From Alphaproteobacteria bacterium (GTDB taxonomy: Bacteria > Pseudomonadota > Alphaproteobacteria > Rhizobiales > Devosiaceae): a DNA stretch of 21,417 bases. Both the position numbers and the translations under genes were made by a program. The stretch lies in contig JAJRRJ010000088.1 in NCBI GenBank assembly GCA_024279575.1, forward strand, positions 1-21,417, in the 5' to 3' direction. How positions within the stretch are numbered: position 1 is the stretch's first letter; each line of letters opens with the position of its first letter. The notes beneath the pieces were generated by a model. The model ran no database searches and was not told where the DNA came from. It saw only the letters and a list, made by a program, of their open reading frames with translations. This document shows, in pieces, positions 8,468-15,506 of the stretch.

Positions 8468-8533
8468 ACTTGACTTTTTGTCCCTTTGCCCTGCTGAATG
8501 TAGCTGTGTTTTTTGCAATTTGAGGGAGTTACA

Positions 8534-9355
8534 ATGGGCCAGGTAAAACCAGATTTGCGGCAGGAATATACCGAATATGTTGCGCCGAAAGTTCCAGGAA
8601 TTAACAAAGTAACTTGGGGGATTGTTGGCAATTCTCTGAAAAAAGGGGTCTCGGATTTTATACGAGCTCCGATTTACGGCTTGTTTTTTGGTGGGTTTTT
8701 TGCCGCAGGCGGATTAGCCATATTGTTCTTTCTTAACGTTCTTGATGCGCTGTGGATGATCTTGCCGATCATGATTGCGTTCCCACTTGTGGGTCCATTT
8801 GCAGCGACCGGGCTTTACGAGGTTTCCCGTAAATTGAGTGCAGGTGAGCCAATCACATGGAAAGGGATTTTACTCACAGTATTCTCTCAAAGGGAACGCC
8901 AGACCGGCTGGATTGCCTTTGTTGTACTGTTCATCTTTTGGGTATGGGTTTATCTGATCCGGGTTCTGATTGCGATTTTCATGGGTTTTGGCACCCCCTC
9001 AACCCTTTCAGGATTTGTCGATGTGGTACTCAATACCAGTAATGGCATGGCGTTTCTTGCTACCGGCACACTCATTGGCGCTGTGCTGGCACTCATCCTT
9101 TTTTCCGCCACGGTGATTTCAATGCCCCTTATTCTGGACACTGAGCTTGATTTTGTTTCCGCTATGATCACCAGTTTCAAAACTGTTGTCGCCAGCCCTG
9201 TTCCCATGTTGGGGTGGGGTGTTATCATCACTTTCCTGGCGATGCTGGCTATGATACCTGCATTTTTAGGATTGATCATTGTGTTCCCGATATTGGGACA
9301 CGCAACCTGGCATCTCTATAAGGCGGCGACGATTCCAGCCGACGATGCTGGCTAA
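8534..9355 (+). CDS. DUF2189 family integral membrane protein
   Basis: This 273-residue protein has a short polar N-terminus (about 30 residues) and about six hydrophobic helices. The pattern matches DUF2189 (COG5473): LKKGVSDFIRAPIYGLFFG before the first helix, PLVGPFAATGLYEVSRKLSAG after the second, and a central short loop SQRERQTGW. Later SMPLILDTELDFVSAMITS leads into the last helices, ending in GHATWHLYKA. Function is unknown. ATG 8534 is the start: GAGGGAG lies five bases upstream, whereas the in-frame ATG at 8513 lacks such a site. The gene stands alone between a weak terminator and a strong bidirectional hairpin, and has its own inverted repeat upstream, so it is probably regulated on its own. 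Confidence 0.88.
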   Translation: MGQVKPDLRQEYTEYVAPKVPGINKVTWGIVGNSLKKGVSDFIRAPIYGLFFGGFFAAGGLAILFFLNVLDALWMILPIMIAFPLVGPFAATGLYEVSRKLSAGEPITWKGILLTVFSQRERQTGWIAFVVLFIFWVWVYLIRVLIAIFMGFGTPSTLSGFVDVVLNTSNGMAFLATGTLIGAVLALILFSATVISMPLILDTELDFVSAMITSFKTVVASPVPMLGWGVIITFLAMLAMIPAFLGLIIVFPILGHATWHLYKAATIPADDAG

Positions 9356-9382
9356 AATATGCAGCTGACTATCTCTATCTAT

Positions 9383-9405
9383 ACCAGCCCCTTACCGGGG
9401 CTGGT
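9383..9405. terminator. Bidirectional hairpin between the DUF2189 gene and lysK
   Basis: ACCAGCCCC and GGGGCTGGT form a perfect 9-bp GC-rich stem with a five-base loop (TTACC). It sits in the 64-base gap between two convergent stops (9355 on +, 9420 on -). Neither side has a clean T run, so the hairpin may work by pausing or by blocking exonucleases, but its place favours a terminator shared by both genes. Confidence 0.7.
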
Positions 9406-9419
9406 TAAGTTGCATCGTG

Positions 9420-11033
9420 CTATTTGGCCAGTTCGCCAGCCAATGCTTTAGCAATCAGAGCGCGGGTTTCGCTGACACCATAAAGCGCAACAAACGAGCC
9501 AAAGCGGGGGCCCTGATCCTGACCCAGCAATAGCTGATAAAGGGCTTTGAACCAATCGCGCAAGGGGTCAAACTGGTGTGTTTTCCCAACGGAAAAAACC
9601 ACATTTTGAATTTCACTCGCCTCGGTTGACCCCTCCAGATCAGCTAACAAATCAGAAAGTTCGGCAAGGGCCGCGCTTTCTTTTTCATCCGCAAGACGAA
9701 ATTTTTTGCCAGGCTTCACAAAGTCGTGGAAATAACGCATGGCATACCCTACCAGGCGATCAAGTTCGGGGTGGGTCTGCGCGCTGGCACCGGGCTGGTA
9801 GCGCTGAATAAAGCCCCACAGGGTTTCTGGTTCTTGCGCATTGGCTGCGGAAACCAGATTGAGCAAGAGAGCAAAACTAAGGGGAATTTCAGAAACCTTG
9901 GGCGCACCGCCATGAATATGAAAGGCCGGATTGGACAGGCGTTCCTGGCTGGTTTGGCCTTCATAGGCTGCGGCAAAACTATAGTATTCATCAACCGCCT
10001 TGGGGATCACATCAAAATAAAGCCGTTTGGCGGTCATGGGCTTTTGATACATAAACAGGGCAATGCTTTCAGGCGAAGCATAAGTCAGCCACTGTTCAAC
10101 CGGCAAACCATTGCCTTTGGTTTTGGATATTTTCTGCCCTGTCTCATCAAGAAACAACTCATAATTAAAGCCTTCGGGCGGCCTTCCACCAAGGGCTGCA
10201 ACAATGCGTGAGGACAGTTTCACACTATCAATCAGGTCCTTGCCGGCCATTTCATAATCAACACCAAGGGCAAACCAGCGCAAGGCCCAATCCGCCTTCC
10301 ACTGGCATTTAACAGCTCCACCAGTGACCGGTGTTGTCACCTCTTCAGAGGTCTCCGGGTCAATATAGGTAATAGTGCCTTTTTCAACATTCCGGCCAAT
10401 CATGGGCACTTGCAACACCACTCCGGTGCGCGGGCAAATAGGCAAAAACGGAGAATATGTCTTACGGCGCTCTTCCCCCAAAGTGGGAAGAATAATATCC
10501 ATTACTTTATCATAGGCACCCAGCATGGCCAAAAGTGCGGAATCAAATCGTCCCGAAGAATAGTAATCGGTCGAACTGACAAACTCATATTCCAGATTGA
10601 ATGCATCCAGAAACTCCATCAGGCGATGGTTATTGTGATCGGCAAAACTTTTATAGTGATCCGAAAACGGATCGGGCACCCGTGACAATGGCTGACCAAG
10701 GTACTGGGTTAGCATGGCCTGATTTGGCAAATTGGGCGAAATTTTGCGCATCCCGTCCATATCATCAGAAAAGCAAATCAGTCGCGCGTTTATCTTATCC
10801 CGGCTTAACAAACGAAACGCGGTGCGTACCATTGTTGTTCGCGCCACTTCACCAAAGGTGCCAATATGGGGGGGGCCGGAGGGGCCATATCCGGTTTGAA
10901 AAACTGCCTCATCCTTGCCCGTGCGTTCCAGCCGCTTTACCAGTTTTCTGGCTTCCACAAACGGCCAGGCTTTAGCAGTTTGGGCTGCATCAAACAAAGA
11001 TGGGTCAAGGGGGGGGAGATGAGAATTTGGCAC
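9420..11033 (-). CDS. lysK: Lysyl-tRNA synthetase, class I
   Basis: The enzyme charges tRNA-Lys. It is the class I (archaeal-type) form, with the Rossmann-fold signatures HIGT at about residues 56-59 (in GPSGPPHIGTFGE) and KISKT at about 301-305 (in TGQKISKTKGN). This form replaces the class II enzyme in most alphaproteobacteria, and its 537 residues are the normal length. The start is GTG 11033 (protein begins VPNSHLPPLDP): AGGGA lies eight bases upstream and homologues begin close to the AWPFVEARKLVKR segment. The frame stays open to 11123, but those 30 extra residues look unlike the family. Two runs of eight C in the coding strand (10868-10875, in the HIGT region, and 11009-11016) are intact in frame. 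It is divergent from the TerB-like gene. Confidence 0.95.
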   Translation of the reverse strand: MPNSHLPPLDPSLFDAAQTAKAWPFVEARKLVKRLERTGKDEAVFQTGYGPSGPPHIGTFGEVARTTMVRTAFRLLSRDKINARLICFSDDMDGMRKISPNLPNQAMLTQYLGQPLSRVPDPFSDHYKSFADHNNHRLMEFLDAFNLEYEFVSSTDYYSSGRFDSALLAMLGAYDKVMDIILPTLGEERRKTYSPFLPICPRTGVVLQVPMIGRNVEKGTITYIDPETSEEVTTPVTGGAVKCQWKADWALRWFALGVDYEMAGKDLIDSVKLSSRIVAALGGRPPEGFNYELFLDETGQKISKTKGNGLPVEQWLTYASPESIALFMYQKPMTAKRLYFDVIPKAVDEYYSFAAAYEGQTSQERLSNPAFHIHGGAPKVSEIPLSFALLLNLVSAANAQEPETLWGFIQRYQPGASAQTHPELDRLVGYAMRYFHDFVKPGKKFRLADEKESAALAELSDLLADLEGSTEASEIQNVVFSVGKTHQFDPLRDWFKALYQLLLGQDQGPRFGSFVALYGVSETRALIAKALAGELAK

Positions 11034-11179
11034 AAGATATTTCCCTGGTAAGAAAGAGCTGGTTAGCAGGACGCGCCTTACTTGCACGACTTGGAAACAA
11101 GCGCAATGTCTTGCTAAAATCAATGTGGCACATTACCTATTAAAAAATGACTGAATTTAATCAGAAAGCAATTTGAAAA

Positions 11180-11584
11180 ATGACTTTATCCGCACAAGAC
11201 GGTCTTGTTTATATCATGGTTGTTACCGCCGCTGCTGACCATGCATTGAGTGATCTGGAATTAAACCGAATGAGCTCCCTGGTTAAAAGACTCCCCATAT
11301 TTGATGGATATGATGTAAACCGGTTGCCGGAGATTTCAGCTCAATGTGCTGACCTTCTGGCCAACGTGGGCATTGAGGGTGTTCTGGATCTGGTAATCGC
11401 AAAACTTCCTGAACGCCTGCATGACACGGCATATGCACTGGCTGTGGAAATTGCCGCAGTTGATCTGGAGTTGGAACAGGAAGAATTACGATGGCTTGAA
11501 ATGGTGCGTGATGCGCTGAAAATAGACAGGCTTACCACTGCAGCGATTGAAGTTGCTGCGCGGGCACGACTGCGCAAAGCATAA
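11180..11584 (+). CDS. TerB family (tellurite resistance protein-like) small protein
   Basis: This 134-residue, all-helical, acidic cytoplasmic protein matches the TerB-like fold (COG3793). The N-terminal helix runs DGLVYIMVVTAAADHALSDLE, a variant of the TerB pattern of a helix followed by ADG.(l/i)s..E; the second half holds the matching acidic segment AVEIAAVDLELEQEE. These two acidic loops correspond to the metal-binding sites of TerB. Chromosomal single-copy members like this one are common in alphaproteobacteria and are not evidence of tellurite resistance; no other ter genes are near. The ATG at 11180 has a weak upstream site (GAAAA). It is divergent from lysK, with about 146 bases between starts. 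Confidence 0.82.
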   Translation: MTLSAQDGLVYIMVVTAAADHALSDLELNRMSSLVKRLPIFDGYDVNRLPEISAQCADLLANVGIEGVLDLVIAKLPERLHDTAYALAVEIAAVDLELEQEELRWLEMVRDALKIDRLTTAAIEVAARARLRKA

Positions 11585-11614
11585 ATTCCCACGCTCACGA
11601 AATATCACCAAAAA

Positions 11615-11644
11615 TTGAAGAGAACTGATCTTCGGTGCCTATAT
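11615..11644 (+). promoter_or_regulatory. Possible promoter for the sterol desaturase gene
   Basis: TTGAAG (11615-11620) and CTATAT (11639-11644) are separated by 18 bases in the 121-base gap before the gene at 11706. Both boxes are partial matches to a housekeeping promoter, so this is only a candidate. Confidence 0.3.
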
Positions 11645-11705
11645 TTTTGTAAAATACAGGCCTAAGAGAACGGTCCGTTTTCAATATTATAAAAAGAAGA
11701 ATCCC

Positions 11706-12563
11706 ATGGAAATTCTTGGATTAGAGGTCGGCACGTTCCGATTTGGGTCGTTCATCGCAATATTCGTCATAATGGCAATTGTTGAAACCCTTATTCCGCG
11801 TCGTAAACGGCGCCTGTCGCGCGCAAAACGCTGGACTGTCAATCTTGGCATTATGGTGAGCGACTTTCTGGCAGTAAGTGCGGTAACAATCGTGATACCG
11901 GTGGCAGCCATTGCCATGGCGCTGCTCGCAGAATCCAAGGGCTGGGGGATATTATATCTGGTTTCTCTGCCGGTCTGGGTTGAATGGATCATTGCCATTA
12001 TTGTGCTTGACTGGGTGATCTGGGCGCAGCATCTGGCTACCCATAAAATTCCAATTCTTTGGCGTATTCACCGGGTTCATCACTCCGATGTGGAGATGGA
12101 TGCATCAACCGCTGTTCGTTTTCACCCGGTGGAAATCGTATTCTCCCTTTTCGTCAAAGCCATAGCAATCGTTATCCTTGGCCCCGCAGCGTTAGCTGTT
12201 GTGGTGTTTGAAGCACTGGTCAACGGCTCGGCTCTGTTTAACCATGCAAATTTCAAATTGCCACTTGGCGTCGATAAAATCGTACGCCGTGTATTGGTTA
12301 CACCTGATATGCATCGCGTTCATCATTCAGTACATCATGAGGAAACAGACAGCAATTACGGGTTTTTTCTGAGCATCTGGGACCAGCTTTTTGGCACTTA
12401 TATCGCCCAACCAAGGGACGGGCATGACAATATGGTTGTTGGATTAAATGAATGGCAGGATGATGCGCCAGCGCGTTTATCGTGGGCGATGTTATTGCCT
12501 TTCACAAATCCGCCCCGCAGCAAAAAAAGCGATCACAAACCAAAATCATCCAAGAACAACTGA
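11706..12563 (+). CDS. Fatty acid hydroxylase / sterol desaturase family protein
   Basis: This 285-residue membrane enzyme has about four to five hydrophobic helices and the histidine clusters that hold the di-iron site of the FA_hydroxylase superfamily (PF04116). These are HLATH at residues 109-113, HRVHH at 122-126, FNHAN midway, and HRVHHSVHH at 203-211 followed by NYGFFLSIWDQLFGTY. Family members use O2 to hydroxylate or desaturate lipids such as fatty acids, carotenoids or sterols; the substrate cannot be inferred here. The tail after about residue 265 is hydrophilic and Lys/Ser-rich. ATG 11706 is preceded by an AGAAGA site. It converges on the solute-binding protein gene with a 15-base gap. 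Confidence 0.92.
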   Translation: MEILGLEVGTFRFGSFIAIFVIMAIVETLIPRRKRRLSRAKRWTVNLGIMVSDFLAVSAVTIVIPVAAIAMALLAESKGWGILYLVSLPVWVEWIIAIIVLDWVIWAQHLATHKIPILWRIHRVHHSDVEMDASTAVRFHPVEIVFSLFVKAIAIVILGPAALAVVVFEALVNGSALFNHANFKLPLGVDKIVRRVLVTPDMHRVHHSVHHEETDSNYGFFLSIWDQLFGTYIAQPRDGHDNMVVGLNEWQDDAPARLSWAMLLPFTNPPRSKKSDHKPKSSKNN

Positions 12564-12574
12564 TCGATTTATAT

Positions 12575-12590
12575 GGGTTTAGTAAAACCC
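12575..12590. terminator. Weak hairpin between the sterol desaturase and SBP genes
   Basis: GGGTTT-AGTA-AAACCC is a perfect 6-bp stem with a four-base loop lying on the stop codon of the solute-binding protein gene, 12 bases after the sterol desaturase stop. It lacks a T run on either strand. It may help end both converging transcripts, but evidence is slight. Confidence 0.3.
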
Positions 12591-13427
12591 GACCGGAAAC
12601 CATTTGAGATAAAGCGTATCAAGAATTCCGGCACGCTGAAGACGCAATAATGCTGTATTAAATGCCCGCCGGACCGGATCGTGTCCGGCAGGAAATGCCG
12701 CGGCCAGGCCGGAGCCGAATAATTCGGTATGAAAATAGGCTTCACCGGTAAATGCACAGCAATTGGGATTGTTATTCAACCAGAATGAACTGCGCAAAGC
12801 ATCTCCGAAATAGGCATAAGCTGCTCCAGTGGAAACGGCCTCCAGCGCATCATATTCAGTTAAAAACTCAATTATGGAAGCCAAAGGGAAGTATCGTTCT
12901 AAAAATTTTTGGTGATTTGATCCGGCACGAACCGCAACCAGATCTTGCACCTCACCCAAGATTTGTTGCCCGGTATTTTGCCACATGTCGCTTGAAAAAT
13001 TTTCCACATTGGGTTTTTGCGTTACAAACCGGGCGGGAAATTGCAGATATATATGGGAAAAATCAAACCTTTCCCCGTTTGCAGGACTAATCGCCAGTCC
13101 GGCCAGTAAAACATCCCCCTGATTATCATCAAGCGCATCGGCTACCTGTTCCCAGGGCCATGACTGCATGGTGCAGGCAATCTCCAGAATATCACAAACC
13201 CTGCGCGCCAGATCGATATTATAGCCAACCAGTTCACCATCTTCGTCCCGATAATTAAATGGCGGATAATCCGGACTGGTCAAAAACCGAATTGTGGGCA
13301 CCGAGGAAAGATCTAGCTCAAGCTCGCGTGCATTGGGGTCAAAATGGTTCGGCATGGCCTGCGCCGTTGCCTTAAGGGGCAATAAGACAAGAACAGCAAG
13401 GAACAATATTTGTAAAACCAGCTTCAT
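12579..13427 (-). CDS. Periplasmic solute-binding protein, family 3 (orphan)
   Basis: This 282-residue secreted protein has a signal peptide of about 22 residues (cut likely after ATAQA). The mature part is a bacterial family-3 extracellular solute-binding domain (SBP_bac_3). The start carries the usual pattern: IRFLTSPDYPPFNYRDEDG, then ELVGYNIDLARRVCDIL, and later GDVLLAGLAISPANGERFDFS. Such proteins bind amino acids or small organic acids for ABC uptake. No permease or ATPase gene is adjacent, so it may serve a distant transporter or act as a sensor. A Cys pair (NCC, near residue 223) and another pair at about 77 and 83 (VCDILEIACT) could form disulfides. It is divergent from the glycosyltransferase gene (146 bases). 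Confidence 0.87.
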   Translation of the reverse strand: MKLVLQILFLAVLVLLPLKATAQAMPNHFDPNARELELDLSSVPTIRFLTSPDYPPFNYRDEDGELVGYNIDLARRVCDILEIACTMQSWPWEQVADALDDNQGDVLLAGLAISPANGERFDFSHIYLQFPARFVTQKPNVENFSSDMWQNTGQQILGEVQDLVAVRAGSNHQKFLERYFPLASIIEFLTEYDALEAVSTGAAYAYFGDALRSSFWLNNNPNCCAFTGEAYFHTELFGSGLAAAFPAGHDPVRRAFNTALLRLQRAGILDTLYLKWFPVGFY

Positions 13428-13573
13428 ATTTACTCTTTTGTCTCTTCAAACAGGTTTTTCAGGCTTTATTGCTCCGTATTATCTCTACCACTTTGCATGA
13501 AACTTTACGACCTGATACATCCAAAGCATATTTCTTGAATACTCAATGTTCAACCAAACTTAGTATATTTGTT

Positions 13574-15397
13574 ATGGCATCAATCGAATTGGTAAAACAT
13601 GTGCTGGGGGACAGTTGTCAATCAGACCGCCAGGCACGTGGCATGTTGGAGCAGGCTCTGCTCAGCGAAACCGATCCACTTACCTTTTTTGCTATTTATT
13701 TGAACATTGACGAAAATGAAATCTATCGCCGTGCAGCCAACTGGTGCGGCCTTGCCTTTAGCGAAACAGTTCCCGCCCATGTGCCGGCGAACCCTGAAAT
13801 TGCCAGAATTGATTCAATTGCTGACATCAGAAGCCTGCGGGTAAAACTTTTTGACCGCGATGTCTTGTTTACCAGTGCCGGGTTTAATGCCCTGGTGCGT
13901 ATCAGAGACCAGATTTTGCTCCAGCCGGAATTGGGGGGACGCATATGCCTGGTGCCTCCACGCGCCATTCGACGTGGGCTGGTCGAGCGAAGTGCACCGT
14001 TGCTTCTTGAGCAGGCGCGCACCCGATTGGCGCGACAATGGCCTTTTGCCAGCGCTCACCTTGAGTTGGACAGGCTAACGCGCGGTGTGTTTGCAATCAG
14101 TCTGGTTTTGCTGGTATTTCTTGCAGCGCTGGCACCTTTAGTGGTGCAACCGGTACTGGTGCCATTCCTTGCCTTCATTTTACTGCTTCCCGCATTGCTT
14201 CGGTTCGGGGCGGCATTTTCATCCATGATTGCAACAAAAGTCCCCTTTGACCCACCTGTTGAGGATGTGGATTTGCCGATTTATACTATTCTTATTCCAT
14301 TGCGCGATGAAGCAAACATGATCCCTCAGCTGGTGGGGGCAATGAGCCGACTGGATTATCCGATTGAAAAGCTCGACATCAAATTTGTTGTTGAATCGCG
14401 CAGCGAAAAAACTCTTGCTGCGATCAAGCCATTCTTGAAAGACACTCGATTTGAGCTGATCGAAGTTCCTGATCAGGCACCACGCACCAAGCCCAAGGCC
14501 CTGAACTACGCGCTCCCCATGGCGCGGGGGCAATTCATTGTAATTTATGATGCAGAAGATATTCCTGAACCCAATCAGCTTCGCGACGCGGTTGCCCGGT
14601 TTTATTCTCAGCCGGGGCTGGATTGTCTGCAGGCAGAACTAGTCATAGACAATTCTGATGAAAACTGGCTGTCCGCCTTGTTCAGTGCTGAATATAGTGG
14701 GCTGTTCGGCCTGATTTTGCCCGCGCTCTCACGATGGAAGCTCCCTCTGCCGCTTGGGGGAACATCCAACCATTTTCGTCTGCAATCTCTTTTGGAAGTT
14801 GGGGGGTGGGATGCGTTCAATGTGACTGAAGATGCAGACCTTGGCATTCGACTTTCTCGGTTGCGCTATCGTACCGGCACCTTTGCCTCACGCACCTATG
14901 AGGAAGCTCCGATTTCCCTTTCAGTCTGGCTGGCCCAACGCACCCGCTGGATGAAGGGGTGGATGCAAACATTTATTGTACACAATCGCCATCCGCTCGT
15001 TTTTCTGCACGATATCGGCTGGCGGAATTTTTTGATTTTTCAGGCATTTGTAGGGGGAATGATAATCAGCGCGCCCTTGCATTCGGTGTTCGCCACCGTC
15101 TTAGGCATACGGATTATTATGGGTTTGAATACCGGGATTTTCCCAAACGATATCTGGTCGTTTATGCTGATCGGAATTTTGGTAATCGGCTATGGATCCG
15201 CTGTTTTAGTTTCAGTTTTAGGCCTGAGGCGAATTGGCTTATCACGCCTTGGGTACTATCAACTGCTCTTACCGGTCTACTGGATACTCAATTCAGTTGC
15301 GGCAATTATTGCTTTGTTTGAGCTGCTCACACGACCCTATTACTGGGCAAAAACAAAACACGGAATAACACGCTATGCTCGCGGAAAATGGTTGTAA
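13574..15397 (+). CDS. Membrane glycosyltransferase, family 2, with N-terminal extension
   Basis: This 607-residue inner-membrane enzyme resembles the processive glycan synthases related to cellulose and mannan synthases. An N-terminal soluble part (about 1-165) precedes two membrane helices (about 175-220). A GT-A catalytic domain follows, with TILIPLRDEA, DAED at 326-329, TED at 418-420 and QRTRW at 455-459, then about four C-terminal helices. These are the D, DxD, TED and QxxRW motifs of the synthase group. The N-terminal part, for example ENEIYRRAANWCGLAF, resembles the MshEN domain that leads type II secretion ATPases and binds c-di-GMP in some proteins. The polysaccharide is unknown and no partner genes are adjacent. 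ATG 13574 is chosen; the frame stays open upstream to 13469 without family character. Confidence 0.88.
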   Translation: MASIELVKHVLGDSCQSDRQARGMLEQALLSETDPLTFFAIYLNIDENEIYRRAANWCGLAFSETVPAHVPANPEIARIDSIADIRSLRVKLFDRDVLFTSAGFNALVRIRDQILLQPELGGRICLVPPRAIRRGLVERSAPLLLEQARTRLARQWPFASAHLELDRLTRGVFAISLVLLVFLAALAPLVVQPVLVPFLAFILLLPALLRFGAAFSSMIATKVPFDPPVEDVDLPIYTILIPLRDEANMIPQLVGAMSRLDYPIEKLDIKFVVESRSEKTLAAIKPFLKDTRFELIEVPDQAPRTKPKALNYALPMARGQFIVIYDAEDIPEPNQLRDAVARFYSQPGLDCLQAELVIDNSDENWLSALFSAEYSGLFGLILPALSRWKLPLPLGGTSNHFRLQSLLEVGGWDAFNVTEDADLGIRLSRLRYRTGTFASRTYEEAPISLSVWLAQRTRWMKGWMQTFIVHNRHPLVFLHDIGWRNFLIFQAFVGGMIISAPLHSVFATVLGIRIIMGLNTGIFPNDIWSFMLIGILVIGYGSAVLVSVLGLRRIGLSRLGYYQLLLPVYWILNSVAAIIALFELLTRPYYWAKTKHGITRYARGKWL

Positions 15398-15416
15398 AAA
15401 AAATCTCAACTAAAAC

Positions 15417-15459
15417 TGGAGCGGGTGAAGAGAATCGAACTCTCGTCGTCAGCTTAGGC
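15417..15459 (-). pseudogene. 3' half of a tRNA-Gly gene (possible attachment-site scar)
   Basis: On the minus strand this reads as tRNA positions about 34-76. It has an anticodon-stem 3' strand (AGCTG), a five-base variable loop (ACGAC), a T stem and loop (GAGAG-TTCGATT-CTCTT), an acceptor 3' strand (CACCCGC), a discriminator U and an encoded CCA. The acceptor sequence and U73 point to tRNA-Gly. The 5' half is absent: upstream sequence has no D arm, no GCGGGTG strand and no partner for the anticodon stem. Position 37 is already atypical (T), so true identity may begin at about 38. Such 3' halves are typical of integration sites in tRNA genes. The role is inferred; the fragment itself is clear. 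Confidence 0.75.
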
Positions 15460-15506
15460 CGGCAAGCCAAATGTTGGCAACGAATGTTTGCTGCAAGTTG
15501 GGTATA

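Noticed and set aside
11034..11123. 30-residue N-terminal extension of lysyl-tRNA synthetase
   Set aside because: The extra residues do not resemble the family and GTG 11033 has a well-spaced ribosome-binding site.
11180..11584. Tellurite resistance operon
   Set aside because: Only a lone TerB-like protein is present; no terC, terD or terZ-type genes flank it.
15417..15500. A complete tRNA-Gly gene on the minus strand
   Set aside because: The 5' acceptor strand, D arm and the 5' strand of the anticodon stem are missing and U33 is absent, so only the 3' half is present.
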